64,000 nt of DNA. Origin: Ulota crispa (Eukaryota > Streptophyta > Bryopsida > Orthotrichales > Orthotrichaceae). Below the pieces are notes generated by a model. That model saw nothing but the letters and a program-made list of their open reading frames with translations. It searched no databases and was not told where the DNA came from. Made by a program: the position numbers and the translations under genes. Shown here one piece after another: positions 25,486-38,144 of this stretch; the stretch's first letter is position 1, and every line of letters starts with the position of its first letter. The stretch is from contig OY987242.1 of assembly GCA_963920765.1 (NCBI GenBank), forward strand, positions 21,600,002 to 21,664,001, in the 5' to 3' direction.

Positions 25486-26514
25486 ATGGAGCTGGTGGCA
25501 GGCGTGGCGATGCCTGCTTCCACTTCCAAGCTGACGATCTCCCGCGTGCTCTGCAGCTGTAATGTTGTGCACGGGGCGGGAGGGCGAGGGTTTCAGTTGC
25601 GGCGATGGCAGCAGCAGCAGCCATTGCAGATGCGGCGAGGGGCGGTGGTGATGCAAGCGGCTCCCAAGAAGGAGCAAACGACGTCCGGGGATGAGTCGGA
25701 TCTGGACGAGAAGATGTTGCCGTACTGTGACATTAGCAAGAAAAGGAAGCTAACACTCGGCGAGATGGAGCAAGAATTTCTGGCGGCGTTGCAGAGTTTT
25801 TACTTCGACTCGACGCCGATCATGTCGAATGAGGAGTTCGACAATTTGAAGGAGGAGTTGCTGTGGCAGGGGAGTAACGTGGTGATTATGTCGTCCGATG
25901 AGCAGAGGTTTATGGAAGCGATTTTGTCTTACACGGCTGGGAAGCCGATAATGAACGACCAGGATTTCGATCAGCTGAAGCTTCGGCTGAAGCAGAAAGG
26001 GAGCAAGGTGACTACGGCCGGGCCGCGGTGCAGTATTCGGAGCAAGAAGGTGGTGAGCGATGCGACTGTGGATTATCTTAAGATGACGTTGCTTAACTTG
26101 CCGGCTGCGTTGATAGCCTTGGGATTGGTGTTCTTCTTGGATGATATCACAGGGTTTGAGATTACGTATTTGCTCGAGTTGCCGGAGCCTTATAGTTTCC
26201 TCGTCACGTGGTTCATCGTGTTGCCGGTTACTTTTCTCATTGCGCAGTCGCTTACGAATGTCGTCATCAAGGATCCTCTCATCTTGAACGGCCCTTGCCC
26301 TAATTGTGGCGTTCCTGCTAACAGTTTTTTTGGCAACATACTGACCGTGCCTAGCGCTGGCCAGGCGAATTATAAGAAATGCGAATCTTGCGGTTTCAGC
26401 ATGAAATTTGATAAAGAAACTCGTCTCATCACTCTTGATGACAAGCCTCCGGAACCTAAGAAGCCGAAGAAGGCATCCAAGCCTGCCGAGGAGAAAGTTT
26501 CTACCTCAGCTTGA
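25486..26514 (+). CDS. PGRL1: PGR5-like protein 1 (PGRL1), chloroplastic, intronless
   Basis: A single open frame of 342 codons. PGRL1 is a thylakoid membrane protein that acts with PGR5 in antimycin-sensitive cyclic electron flow around photosystem I. The sequence shows a transit-like N-terminus (about 1-60), then LGEMEQEFLAALQSFYFDS (91-109), SNEEFDNLKEELLWQGS (114-130) and PEPYSFLVTW (233-242), all characteristic of the family. Two membrane segments lie at about 197-219 and 236-261. The six redox-relevant cysteines are present: Cys81, Cys182 and two CxxC pairs at 271/274 and 299/302. A Lys/Pro-rich tail of about 20 residues follows the usual end. ATG 25486 is preceded by a pyrimidine-rich leader. 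The lack of introns is notable, because I recall Arabidopsis PGRL1 genes as multi-exon. Confidence 0.95.
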   Translation: MELVAGVAMPASTSKLTISRVLCSCNVVHGAGGRGFQLRRWQQQQPLQMRRGAVVMQAAPKKEQTTSGDESDLDEKMLPYCDISKKRKLTLGEMEQEFLAALQSFYFDSTPIMSNEEFDNLKEELLWQGSNVVIMSSDEQRFMEAILSYTAGKPIMNDQDFDQLKLRLKQKGSKVTTAGPRCSIRSKKVVSDATVDYLKMTLLNLPAALIALGLVFFLDDITGFEITYLLELPEPYSFLVTWFIVLPVTFLIAQSLTNVVIKDPLILNGPCPNCGVPANSFFGNILTVPSAGQANYKKCESCGFSMKFDKETRLITLDDKPPEPKKPKKASKPAEEKVSTSA

Positions 26515-29500
26515 GATCCCTGTATTTTCAGATTAGGTTAACAGTATTAGTCGAAAATTTTCAATGGCGCACTGCAATGTTTATGGCATGGACTCGTAGG
26601 GTTTAAAGCGGGGCCACTCTATTTGATTACGTCGTTCGTGAACAGAGCAGATTTATACTCAGTGTGACAGTGTGTCCAGCTTCACATGCCTAAAGACCGT
26701 CAATTGAGCAGTTGTATAATAGTTGGAAGAGTGGAAGCGTGAAGAGGACGTTTCTCTTCTTTTTGTGGCACCAGGAAATGAAATAGTTCTACATTATGCA
26801 ATTGCATACTTAAACACTTTCATAATTTGCATTTTATTGAACATTCTCATTTGCATGTCAAATGACCTTATGCTGGGGCGGACACATTTCTGAACTAGAG
26901 GATTCTTCCATTTAGGAAATGTGGGAATGGCTGTTGTGATTTGGTATCCTACACAGATGACGAAGGCGATTGCGGAGAGACCAAGGTATCGACTGCTGGT
27001 AACGACAGGCACAGGTATTGTCATGTAATTTGAAGTTCCATTGAAATTTAAGATCCGCATTACTACGTCCAACTATTATTCAATCATGAACATTGCAGAT
27101 TGTTTAGAAGGGTGATAAATCTACATTCAACGTGATCCTTGATGAGATTTTAGTCACATGTGTTAGATCGATTGAAAGTTAGCAGAGGATGTCTATATTC
27201 ATTGCATGTTCATAAATGCTCACTACTAAGATGCGAAAATAACATGCTGGGAAAATATATATTGAATGTAATTACCAGTGGAAGCTTTGCATACATGTTT
27301 TAGTTTGAATTATCTGATAGAAGTTGGCAGGAGGCGTGCATTTCGTATGCGGTATTGCTAATTTCAAACTCTTACAGAAACTGCAGGTAGCATTTTGGGC
27401 AATTTCGAATTCACCTTATGTCAGTGTTCTGCGGTACTTGAATGTCAAAACGGTTGCTCTTATATATCCTCGACGTAAGAATCTTAGTCGACTTACAACC
27501 AAGAGGTGCTATTCATTCTCAACATCAAACTTTCTAGCAGACAGACTACATTTGTAGGAAGTTGTTCGTTGCTGCATGTATTATGCGTAGATAGTATTTT
27601 TCCAGTTACAGATGTGTTATATTTCATGGAAAGTCTTTGGCATTTCTGCACAAAGTCTGACCTTGTGCCAAGCCTTCATAGATTCTAAATAGAATCTGAA
27701 TTGGGAGTTATGGGGTGGGAGATATGGCTCATAACTTTCTGTAGCAGAGTGTTCGACCCAGCCTTAGAAATACCTAATTCTTCGATGCTATTTTCACTTA
27801 CCTGAGCGGAGTCAATCCATGAACTGGTAGATGGACGGCCTGGTGTTCGCCTGCTCCATTGCACTTCAGGCCAGGTAACTCTAGTATCTCTCTGTGTGGG
27901 GCATGCACGTCATAATTTGTGGCAGACGTAAGATGTAGTCTCATGGCAAGTAAATGTTCAGAAACCCCTTCAGATGGAACCGAAAACTGAATATCCTTAT
28001 TTCAATGGTCGATTTTTGTCAACATTGATGTATTGCAAGTTGAATCTTTCTTTAATGCTTTGAGACTCCATTGTTGAGGAGATTAGCTGAAACCTAATTC
28101 AGTAAGCAATGCGCACATGAATTGAACCTAGTGATCTGATTCTTGTTGGCATAGACATAATGCTTTTCGACATATATACTCAGACTAGCCACTGGCGCCA
28201 TATCTGCAAATTGGTGATGAGGTTTTGTTATGAGTCCTCTGAACTTTGAATAGTACTTGCTTCAGCCCAAGTGTGACTACCGAAAAGAAGAGTCATTATT
28301 GACACGCATTTTGATACACTTTCGTGTTGACTGTTGTAAAATTTCTGTTAAAGTTTCCATTTTCTGAGCTTTTTGACGTTTGGTTTAGATGCATCCAACT
28401 TTTTTTGTTACTTTTCTTTTAACTGGTCTTGTTTTCTAGGGGTGATCCTACCGTATGTAATTTCTACACTTGCAGGTTTCTCATATCGCACAGTATGCAA
28501 CCATACCAGTGTTTCTATGAGGTGAAAACTCACATCGTTGCAATGCCAACACATGATACCATTGCTACTAGCCATTGTCTTGGCCATTAGTGAAGGCAAT
28601 AATCTACTGGCTCTTGAGGAAGTTGACTCCAAGGATACTTACAGCAGAGTAATTTTCTTATCATTCCAATCAACTAGGCAAATACTCTCATCAAAGGATA
28701 TGGTATTTTTCAATTGGCGTTAAAATTCCAATAAACTAACACAGCAATTAGAAATAATACTTTGACTTCATTCATTTGAAGAGCTTGTCATATAAGCAAA
28801 TAGTATTTGTTCTAAAAAGATCCTCTTACATTTTATTCCAACTAAATATTAGGAATTAAGGCATCTAATATTTCTTCTTTACATTTTTGAAATGTCATGA
28901 AGAGTTGACTCTTATACTCTTTGTAAATAGATGGTTCTCCAAACTTCAACATGTTCAAGAAAGTTGTCTAATACATTGATATTTATTGCATGGAAGAAGA
29001 AGCATCACTTGGTGCTATTCCCTAGGTTCTTGCTATCCAAATTTCATATAAATCTAGAAAGCCATTTTGATGGGTTTGGAGATGTTCATATCTCAAGGTT
29101 GAAGGGCTTCCATCCAATTTGGGTGTACTATTGTTGACATTTCATATGAACCTTATTTGTCATAGTTGTCCTTGTCATATGGTCATGCTTAAGTTGCAAC
29201 AAATGTTGTTGTTACTTGCAAAAGTCTTTTCCTTTGCTTAGTTTCCATGTCGTGTGTTGTACTTACGATTATATCAAGACAATATTTGTGAAACCTTCTC
29301 ATCCAATCTTGGTTGAAATCTCCAAATATGTTAATTAAGAGAGGTGTGCCTTGATGTTGAACCAACGCATAACTTTGAGCCTCATATGCAAAATGTTTTA
29401 GATTGGACATACTCACACATTTCTTGAACATATTCCAATGATGTAAATTTTCTTCAATAAGATTAGTCAGATGCACCTTTCCTTCTTCTCCCCTTTGTAC

Positions 29501-29914
29501 CTAAGAATGTACAATCAACTATTTGGAGGAGTATCAAAATTGTTTGTAGTAGTCTTTATTGGATTGCCTTCTATTTATGCCATAAACACTCCTTGTAGAG
29601 CCTAATTTGTCTAGAAGTCATTTGCTCTTTGCCATTTTTTCACGTCAACATTGTTCTATTTGCTTTGTGCGCTAAATCCTTTGACAATGGCCTTATCATG
29701 TAAGCAATTGCAACACTTTATTAACTACTATTGATGTTTGTCCAATTGTCAGTGCTTATTATTATTGGAGTATTGGTCAATCTTTGAAATTGTCTCCCAC
29801 TCTAATTCTTGCTCTTAAAGTCCTTTTGGGATTGTCAGAACAGGGACGCATTGGCCCCTTTTATAAAAATCTTTTTCTGATTACAAGTTGGAGTGAAAAC
29901 ACTCAAAGAGTGTT
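26515..29914. other. Intergenic, nothing recognised
   Basis: The first few hundred bases are presumably the 3' UTR of PGRL1. Beyond that, only short open frames occur (for example minus 28408-28632 and 29189-29476), none matching a family I recognise. No clear terminal repeats or tandem arrays were seen. Confidence 0.4.
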
Positions 29915-29919
29915 TCTGG

Positions 29920-30515
29920 TTAGAATGGAGATTTAAACTTCCATTGTCTACTCCGCGGTACGTAGAAGAAGGGAACCCATTGATTGGTAAAGTCAACCTC
30001 AAGTTGCTTGATCTTATCACTGTTTCTTGTCTTGAGATGTATTTGCTGCCATAATGCCATGCCGGCGTGTATGGTAGCAGTCCATGATGCACCTAGAGCT
30101 CGTAAAGAGCTCACTGCCTGCTGTCTGTAAAGGGAGTTGCAGCGTTCTATCCGAATGTACCACATCAAGAAAGAACGCATGATATCCCAAGGCTGGTTGA
30201 AGTAAACAAGTGGAAGTTTCCTTCCATCCACATTCCCATCAAGGACTCCAATAAATGCGGTGCGAAGATCGAGAACTTCATAGCCACCAGCGCTCCTCGC
30301 AACCGTGTTGAAAGCACTCCAAAGCGACGCCGTGAATGTGCAATCGAAAAAGAGATGCGTTGTTGTCTCTAGGTGGTGAGGGCAGAATGAACAACCGTGT
30401 TCCGGAACTCGTTGTCTGAGCCACTCCCCCGTTACTATCCCTTTGTTTAGTACCTACCGGAGAAATGTTGCTTGCTTTGCAGGGCATGCAATTTGCCAAA
30501 GGAGTTGAAGGTACG
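29920..30515 (-). pseudogene. LINE-type reverse transcriptase C-terminal (zf-RVT) remnant
   Basis: Reading the minus strand from about 30515 gives one frame with a tryptophan-started WQIACPAKQATFLR block, an in-frame TAG, then TGEWLRQRVPEHGCSFCPHH, ETTTHLFFDC and LWSAF. A CxxC pair followed by ETxxHLFxxC and a downstream LW is the zinc-binding region found after the reverse transcriptase domain in plant LINE elements. The catalytic polymerase domain is absent and the TAG breaks the frame, so this is a fossil fragment. It continues about 130 residues past the zinc finger to a stop at 29920. Confidence 0.7.
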
Positions 30516-30517
30516 AT

Positions 30518-31185
30518 ATGACCTATGATGAGTTAAGGCCTAAGCTCTAATTCCTGCTAATATCTCATTTAGCATAGATTTTGCTCCTCCTATTTTGCAC
30601 AATATTACAACTAAGGAAAATTTGTGACATCTTTGGAAAAACTCACTTGCTTAGTATGACATAATGATATTGTATGTGGTTTGCCTCCTGCTATCAAATT
30701 TTATGTTCCACTTTATGCACTTGCTCCAAAATTTTGCCTTTAGAAACCCAAAAATGAATATCTATAATATTATCATTAGATTTTGCATCAAACCCGATAT
30801 ATTATATTTTAAATCGTGGATTCACCAACTTGCTATAATTTGTATGCCATCAAAGAAATAAGATGATATCATCACAACTTCATTGCTTTAATTTGTCCTA
30901 CTAGTATTTTGAACATGCGACACAAAGGCTAATTGTTGTAATTGTATTTTCTAAGAATGAATAAACAAATAATTGTATCTTTACGTTTGCCTGATCCATA
31001 CTTCATTAAAAATTCCTAAAATTTCAGCTTAATCTCTAGTCCTACACACAACCAGTTCATGGACGAATCCAAAGCGCTGCTTCTTTTACCAATTAAGGTT
31101 AGGGTGATTTTATAATAGGAATCAAGGCTAGTTTGGAGCATTTGCTACTTCTAATGTTGTTCTCATTGGCTAATTTAATTGTGTT
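30518..31185. other. Intergenic, nothing recognised
   Basis: AT-rich sequence between the LINE remnant and the first TTAA element of a tandem pair. No gene is recognisable. Confidence 0.4.
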
Positions 31186-31568
31186 TTAACCCTTAAAGGA
31201 CCGCTAGGTGGCCTGCCCACATTATAAGTTCAATAGTATTTTTACTGTAGCTTCAACACTATTTTGGTTGATGGGCATCAATAGTATTGTATCTAAAAGT
31301 TTTAAAAGTCAATAGTGCATATCGATCTCATGAAAATTACAATAAGGGCAGCTTGGGACCTAACACCATGATTATGAATTTTCTCACAATTTGGATTACC
31401 TAAAATATGAGCATATTTAATAAGATGTTTTTTGCCTTCTATGATGGATCATGTGTTTACGGTCACTTTGGAAAAAAAAACAGATGAAAAACAGCTTTTT
31501 TTTGTTGCATAAATTTTTTTTTTCAAAGCCAGACAATGTAATCGTCCTCATGGGCATTTAGGGGTTAA
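31186..31568. mobile_element. TTAA element (383 bp), first of a pair sharing a TTAA
   Basis: Starts TTAA-CCCTTAAAGGACCGC and ends CATTTAGGGG-TTAA. Its TTAA at 31565-31568 is also the left TTAA of the next element. Relatives occur inverted at about 22960-23210 and in the same orientation near 40250-40517. Confidence 0.8.
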
Positions 31569-32522
31569 CCCCCAAAGGACCAAGGGTGTTTTTTGAGAAA
31601 AAATCTTAGAAACTGCCAACTTTTAGGGCATTGTTCAAAATTAAAAATTAGAACTTTTTTTCTCAATTTCAATAGTACAAAAATGTGTGAAACAGCTAAA
31701 TTAATTTGTTCAAAGAATTTCAGCCCATTTGACCATGCAGATTGTGAGATTATAATGTTTGAAGTGAGAAAAACAATTTTTTTTCATTCCTACAAAACAA
31801 GGTTAGCAAACTTTGAGCCTTCCTAGAGTTAAATTTTTGCTCTACACAAATATGAGCTTTTTGACCATTCACAAGTACATGATGTTAGGTTTGCTCATGA
31901 AAATTTTCAAATGCAAATATAGAATCTAGCTTATTCTAATTCACTTTGCAATGCAAGGGGGTTTAGTGAATTGGCAATATATTAGTCATTCTTTCATGAT
32001 TTCTTGTGCAATGAGGAAGTTTTTTATTTTGAAATCAGAATAGTAAAAACTTAGAGACAAACATTTGGAATATGTGAAAAAAGTTTCAAGAGCTTTGGAT
32101 TTATAAATTGAAAAATAATAGGGCTTGAAGGTAGAGGAATGTTGTTTTCTTGAAACTACCCAAACAACATAGTTAACAAAGTTTGGCTTCCTTCAAAAGG
32201 TGATGTGAGGGCTCAAATTTTTTTTGTGACAATTGTATACCATGTTTTTTTTGTTACATACTTGCTAAATTTCAAAAGCTGATTAGAGTTTTAGCATAAG
32301 ATTCTTCAAAAATGCCCAAATTGCCTAGTTGCCCAATTTCTTTTGGACAACATAACTTTAAAATTGGTAACTGCTCAGGAAAAAATTACATTTCCACTTG
32401 GAGGATACATATTTGCACCTTGTATAACAATTTTAAGAACATCCAATAAAAGTTAACTCCACATGATCCTACTTGAGTTCTCAAGTGATTGTTGAACAAC
32501 CACTTGGTATTTTACGAGTTAA
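31565..32522. mobile_element. TTAA element (about 958 bp), second of the pair
   Basis: Starts TTAA-CCCCCAAAGGACCAAG and ends CTTGGTATTTTACGAG-TTAA, so the ends are imperfect inverted repeats. Internal blocks resemble the 0.9-kb elements at 12759 and 53450. No coding sequence. Confidence 0.75.
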
Positions 32523-32689
32523 AGTTTTGGATCTCAGATTTCAGGATTTAGGTTCAAAGATTTGAAATTTTTGATTATGAGTGTTATCTTAGAAGATTTT
32601 GACTTTTTCTATTCAAGTGATAAGTAACGTAACTTGTCTCCGTTAATGAGGATGATAAATCCAATGGCTTAAATTTAAAAAGCTTATAG

Positions 32690-33890
32690 AAATTTGTAGG
32701 TTTATAGATGGGAATGACTAGGGAGACATCCCCAATTGCTACATGGATACCCCTAGAGCCCAACGTATTAAATTTGAGATTATTATTACAATATGAAATA
32801 TATTTTAGCGCACATTTGCGTCTACAAATGTTGCAAATATACAACAAATATGTCTTACTTGTAACAAGGTCAAGAGTTAACTCCTAAGCGCCCAGGCCGT
32901 TTTTACCAAAATCAGAGTTTTTGGAAACCGACCACTTTAATGCATTGCATCTTCAGTCCATCGCATGATCCACAAAAAGTGACCATTGAAAGTAGTGGAG
33001 CACCTACTTAGAAAGTGGTTTGCAAATTTTGGGAAAAATTTATTGCGGGAGATGGGAGATTATAACATTTGATCAAACAACATATGATGACAAAACCTCA
33101 TTTTTTGGTAGGTAGTTGCTATTTGATGATTTTTACAAAATTCTATAAGCCCTGAATTAATCTCAAATATAGTGAGCAGCAAGATTAGATGTGAATGCAC
33201 ACACTTGTAAATTATTGAAGATTGCACTTCTTTTTATGTCAAATTTTAGGGCTTCAAATTGCTATTGCACAGAAAACAATGACTGGCACAATTGGTGATG
33301 ATTGCCATAATAAGGGTCTAGAACATGCTTGAACCCTTGCTGACAACTTTTCGGCTACCACAAAGCTTACACAAGGAAGCTTGCAAATGATATTGACCAG
33401 TTGTAGCCTGTAAAATGCTGCTTGCCAACACGCCTCGTACGGTGCCACCACTCCCCATATGATGTTTTCACCCAATCAAATCTCTTGTAGCACTTGTACA
33501 ACATTTGGCTTTCCTTACCATTACTCCATTGGCATGGACAACTTAAATGCCTTCATAATTGTAGTGTAAAGTAAGACCAAAAAGTTAAATCTAGTCCCTC
33601 AAAACAGGGATTGAAATTAGTAGGAGGCGATATATGGGGCACTGAAGTGCTCATGGGTTAAACTCATAAATGAAGGAAACGACTAGTTTAACTCTTGACC
33701 ATGTCACAAATGAGACATATTTATTGTATGTTCACAACACTTGTATATGCAAATGTGCACTAAAATATTATTTTGATTTTATTTCATATTTCAATGTAAT
33801 AATAATCTCAAATTTAATAGGTTGGACTCTAGGGGTGGCCACGTAGCAACTGGGGTGTCTCCCTAGACATTCCTTATAAATATGGAAGGT
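32690..33890. repeat. Fold-back repeat with a TTAA element inside
   Basis: The left arm 32700-32880 (GACTAGGGAGACATCCCCAA through AAGGTCAAGAGTTAAC) is inverted at 33686-33885 (GTTTAACTCTTGACC through GGTGTCTCCCTAGACATTCC). Between them, 32877-33661 is bounded by TTAA-CTCCTAAGCGCCC and CTCATGGG-TTAA, consistent with insertion of a TTAA element into the older fold-back. An alternative is one composite element. Confidence 0.7.
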
Positions 33891-35900
33891 TTGACATTGG
33901 CAGTGGTCGTGTTCACTTCCACCTTTCAATTGACTCTCACTTACATATTCACTATTAGTTTTATAATGAATTGTTTTAGTGTTACATGGATATCTTATGA
34001 ATTTTTATTTTTTTAATTTTTTTCTTTCACATTTCAGTGTGACCTCTACCTCATTGTTAATTTTGCATATCCAATGATGTAAATCTAAACCCTACAGACT
34101 CTCAGATTTCTATAGTAAATAGTGCATTTAGTTTGCTTTAACAATTAGTTTGCCTTTCCTTGGAATGATTCATTGGTTGATCCTTTGAAGATGTGTGTGA
34201 TTCTCTAAATATTAGGATTTCACATGCTATATAGCTTGAAAGGTGCTATTTGTTTCTTGACAATGTCATTGTTGTTTTGAAGTCCTTATTGTTGTTAAAG
34301 GTCATTTATTGTAGTTGTTAATAAAAACTATTCTAATATTAGTAGGTCTTTACATAGTGTAAAATGTTAGTACATTAGTGCAGGGCCACATAAATGCATT
34401 ATTTAGTGTAGTTATTTAGTGGTGACTTTGGAATGGCAGGATAAGTGTGTAAGGTAGTATGGTTGAATTGCGACCCTTGTCACGTAAAGCATCCCAGAGA
34501 TTGTCAAGAATGGTAGTGTAGTGGTCATTGAATGGATCTCTTTAAGTCATAAAAACAAAAATGTATTCTATTGCAAGAGCCAATCATTCTCCTTGATTTC
34601 ACCTCATCTCTTCATAAGTTGCAAGGGAACGGTTCATTGGAGACCTAGAGCAAGACATAGTGTCACAAATAGGTGTTTAAGGTAGGTAGCTCAAATTGCA
34701 TCCCTAGGCATCCCATAGGTAACTCAAAAATGGCTATGAGGTGATTCTTGAATAGACCCTCCTTATTCATAAAAAAAATGTGTATTCTATTACAAAAGCC
34801 AATCATTCTCCTTAATTTCACCTCATCTCTTCATAAGTTGTAGGGAAACAATTTATGGGACGCCTAGAATCACAAATGAATACCTACTACAAAAAAATTG
34901 AAAATTCTCAACAATTCAATAATGCTTCAACAAATATGAAAAAAATTATGATACATTTGACATCTATTTCTCTACTTGAAAATGTAACAAAATATTTCCT
35001 ATCTTGCAAAGCCCATGAAAAATGAGACTAGCTCTTATAGTAACGGTTCTAGAACATACTTAAGGTGTATTCACACTTAGTGTTAGGAGGGGTATTAGCA
35101 ATATGAATACAGTCTAAATTTTTCTAAATTTTTCTTTGCTACTACCACTCTTAACACCAAGTGCGAACATACCTTTAGAGCCAAATTTAAACATACAGAA
35201 GCTTCGCTTGCACTGTCCTACTCTCCATCACGCTCCTATCTGCTTCCACGTGGACATTATCGTGATGAACAAGCCTTCCTTTATCGTCGGCATCTAATTA
35301 GATTCGTCGAAGAAGCGGATGACATTCATCCAAAAGAAGGCTCTTGCAACAGTGGGAAGACCCCTGTGTACTTTACCCATTGAATATAATCCAGTGACTC
35401 CATCATCAGTAGCCGCTCATTACTACAAGCTTCTTGTTTTGAATCTCTATATCTTCGTTACTCCGATTATTGAAAGCGCCGAGCCTCGTGAAGAGCTGTG
35501 GAGAATTTTGAAGAATTTTGAAGAATTGAGGTATTGTGGATGTGGGTTATCTTTTGTATGTAAGTAGAAATTTAAGAGATTATTGAACAGTGAAGAGTGT
35601 TATCATTGTCCGGTAACATTTGATTTGATTAGTTCGAGGTTTTTCTACTGTCTTGGTGTCTCTCTCTGTTTCTTTGTTCATTATAGAGAATTCAATTATG
35701 CATTGAATGTCTGTGCATATGTTTTGTGTTGATGTTTGTGTTATAAAAGGTTTTGTTGCTCGTTCTCAGTATACAATAATTCCTAGATGCTTCTTGACTT
35801 CTTTAATTCTCACGTATTGGAAACGCTTTCCATCTCTATCAGCTAAGATTTTACGATCGAGTTTGAATTCAGAAGCGAATACTTGTCAAAAAGGTTCATC
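33891..35900. other. Intergenic and probable GST 5' leader
   Basis: Around 34440-34900 a block with TTCTCCTT(G/A)ATTTCACCTC occurs twice, about 225 bp apart, an old direct duplication. From about 35200 onward the sequence is less AT-rich and probably contains the promoter and 5' UTR of the GST gene. No other gene is recognised. Confidence 0.45.
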
Positions 35901-38035
35901 ATGGCTCCCAGGTAGACCTTCTATCTCCGAAAGATGTTAATTTTACTGATTTTTGTGCTTGGAAATCAATTATTTGTATGATTTGTCTGGCATTGCAAAT
36001 TTTTCGATGTTTTGAAGTGATGTCTAAGGCAAGGGTGATGGATCTGCAGCGTTGAGCATCATCAGCCTCTTGACTCGAAGTCTCCGTGCCCGTCACTCTT
36101 TGACGGCACCACTAGGTGTGAATTTTCTACACTATTTTATCCTGTTTCATTCACGGCATTTTTACGGTATTGTTGAATATAGAGATGTATAGAGTTGGTG
36201 TTACATTGTGAGAGTCGACATGATATTTTACATGTTTTTCCTATTCAAACTATTGAGAAGTGATTTGAATATGATTGCCGATTTTTTTGTTTACTTTTGT
36301 TTGTGAAATTCTGTGTCGGTGGTTTTTTGTATGAAGGCTGTACTATAGCTCCAGATGTCCTTACGCACAGCGAGTCTGGGCTGCTGTGAATTACAAGGTA
36401 AGCAATGTTCGCATTTCTATTGAAATAGTAGAAAGTCATTGATTACATTTATTTCCTTATTCTTGAAAGCCCTGGACCATGTGTGTTTCTTCTCGAAAAC
36501 CTAAATGTCCAGCTTGTCGACTGTTGAGGTCAACGCAGCATAGTTTAGCACTACAACCATTGGCATATGTTAGTGCATTTTGCTGAAAATATTACAACGG
36601 TTATAGCCGTTCAAGAATGTAAGCCTTCGATAACCTTTATAATTATACCATTATGTGAAATCTACATATATAACCCCTAGTTAAGTTGAAAATTTAAATT
36701 TCCAATTCAATTCTGACATTCTCATTTCATATGCTATCAATGGGTGCAGGGATTGCATGAAATAGAGTGCGTGGAGATTAGCCTTTCTGATAAACCTGTA
36801 TGGTACAAAGAAAAGGTGTATCATGCTGGAAAAGTAAGGATTTCATTCAACTTCCTCATTGAATTTAGGATCTTATTTCAGTAACATTGATGATATCAAA
36901 CTGCTTCTGCTACTGTACGTTGATTTGAGTCTGTTGGTATTGCTCATTTCTGATATGTTGAGAGTTTCAGGTTCCAGCCCTGGAGCACAATGGTAAAGTG
37001 ACTGGGGAGAGTCTGGATTTGCTTCATTACTTGGATGAACACTTTCGAGGACCGAAACTTGCACCCACTGTAAGCATCTTTGATATCATTCCATCTGGCT
37101 TCTTCTATTCAGTGGTTGTTATGGTTTTTGTTAATCGATGTAGTTCCAATGTAAAGTTTATTTAATGTGCTAGACTTTAATTGTGAGCAGGATGAAGGGA
37201 AGAAACAGGCAGCCGATGAGATTATTGGATATGCTGATACTTTTACCAAAATAGGTTTCACAGGATTGAGCAAGAAAGATTCAACCCCGGAAGAGATTGG
37301 TGCAATTGTAGGTAGGATAGTTCAACTGCAACTGTACCTTGGTGCACTTGTTAATTGGACATTTAATTTTTTTCCATTTTTGTTTCCTTCAGTTTATGGA
37401 ATCGTTCGATGGGAGAGATGAAGTTGTCTTTTGAAACATCATTTTTACTTCATTATCTTCTAACCCTTCGGTTTCTGCAGCTCCTGCATTTGATCACTTG
37501 GAGAAAGCATTTGCAAAATACTCAAGCGAGGGACCGTACTTTCTGGGCAAATTGGGACTTGTGAGTTGGACCATCTTTCATTACGTTTCATATCGAGGAA
37601 AGTAGATAATTGGGATTGAATCCATTCTACTAAATGTGTTTAGTTGACTTCATTTGCTGTACTTTGAACAGGTGGATTTTGTATATGCCCCCTTCATCGA
37701 GCGATTTGAGATTGCATTTGGTGGAATCAAAGATTACGATATCAAAGCAGGCCGACCAAAACTAACGAAGTGGATTCAGGTAATGTTCACTATTTTCTAG
37801 GAGAGCTCAGTATTCACCAAGTTATCTCATTACACCATAAATATAGTCCATCTCTGAAAGCATTTTATGTTGATGAAGAATGTTCTATATTGTAGAGTTA
37901 GTTTAGGCAAAGTCTCTATTAATGACTTATTTTGAGCAGGCCATGGACACCGTGGAGGGATATGCCAGCACCAAGGTTGAGCGTAGTGTTCTGCTTGAAT
38001 TGTACAAAAAGATGCTGGTAAGCCATGATTCATGA
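35901..38035 (+). CDS. GSTL: Lambda-class glutathione S-transferase, nine exons
   Basis: Exons 35901-35911, 36050-36115, 36337-36397, 36750-36833, 36971-37069, 37191-37311, 37481-37560, 37672-37779 and 37940-38035. All GT/AG boundaries and phases join to 241 aa, the usual length for this class. Landmarks: LFDGTTRLY (20-28), the active site CPYAQRVW with catalytic Cys33, the glutathione-site VPALEHNGK followed by GESLDLLHYLD, and C-terminal YFLGKLGLVDFVYAPFIERF. Cysteine instead of serine at the active site marks lambda GSTs, which act as thiol transferases and deglutathionylate small molecules such as quercetin adducts. No transit peptide is visible, so a cytosolic form is likely. The start exon supplies only ATG plus eight bases. 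It is chosen because it joins in phase to give an N-terminus that aligns with the family (MAPSVEHH then the LFDGTTR segment). Confidence 0.9.
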
Positions 38036-38144
38036 AGATGGCTATGGCTTTATTGCTGTTGTGAATTTATTACTATGAGCTTCGTACTTATTTTATGGTA
38101 TTCACGAGTGATAGATTCAGTAACAAACGTTTGAAGAAATGCAG

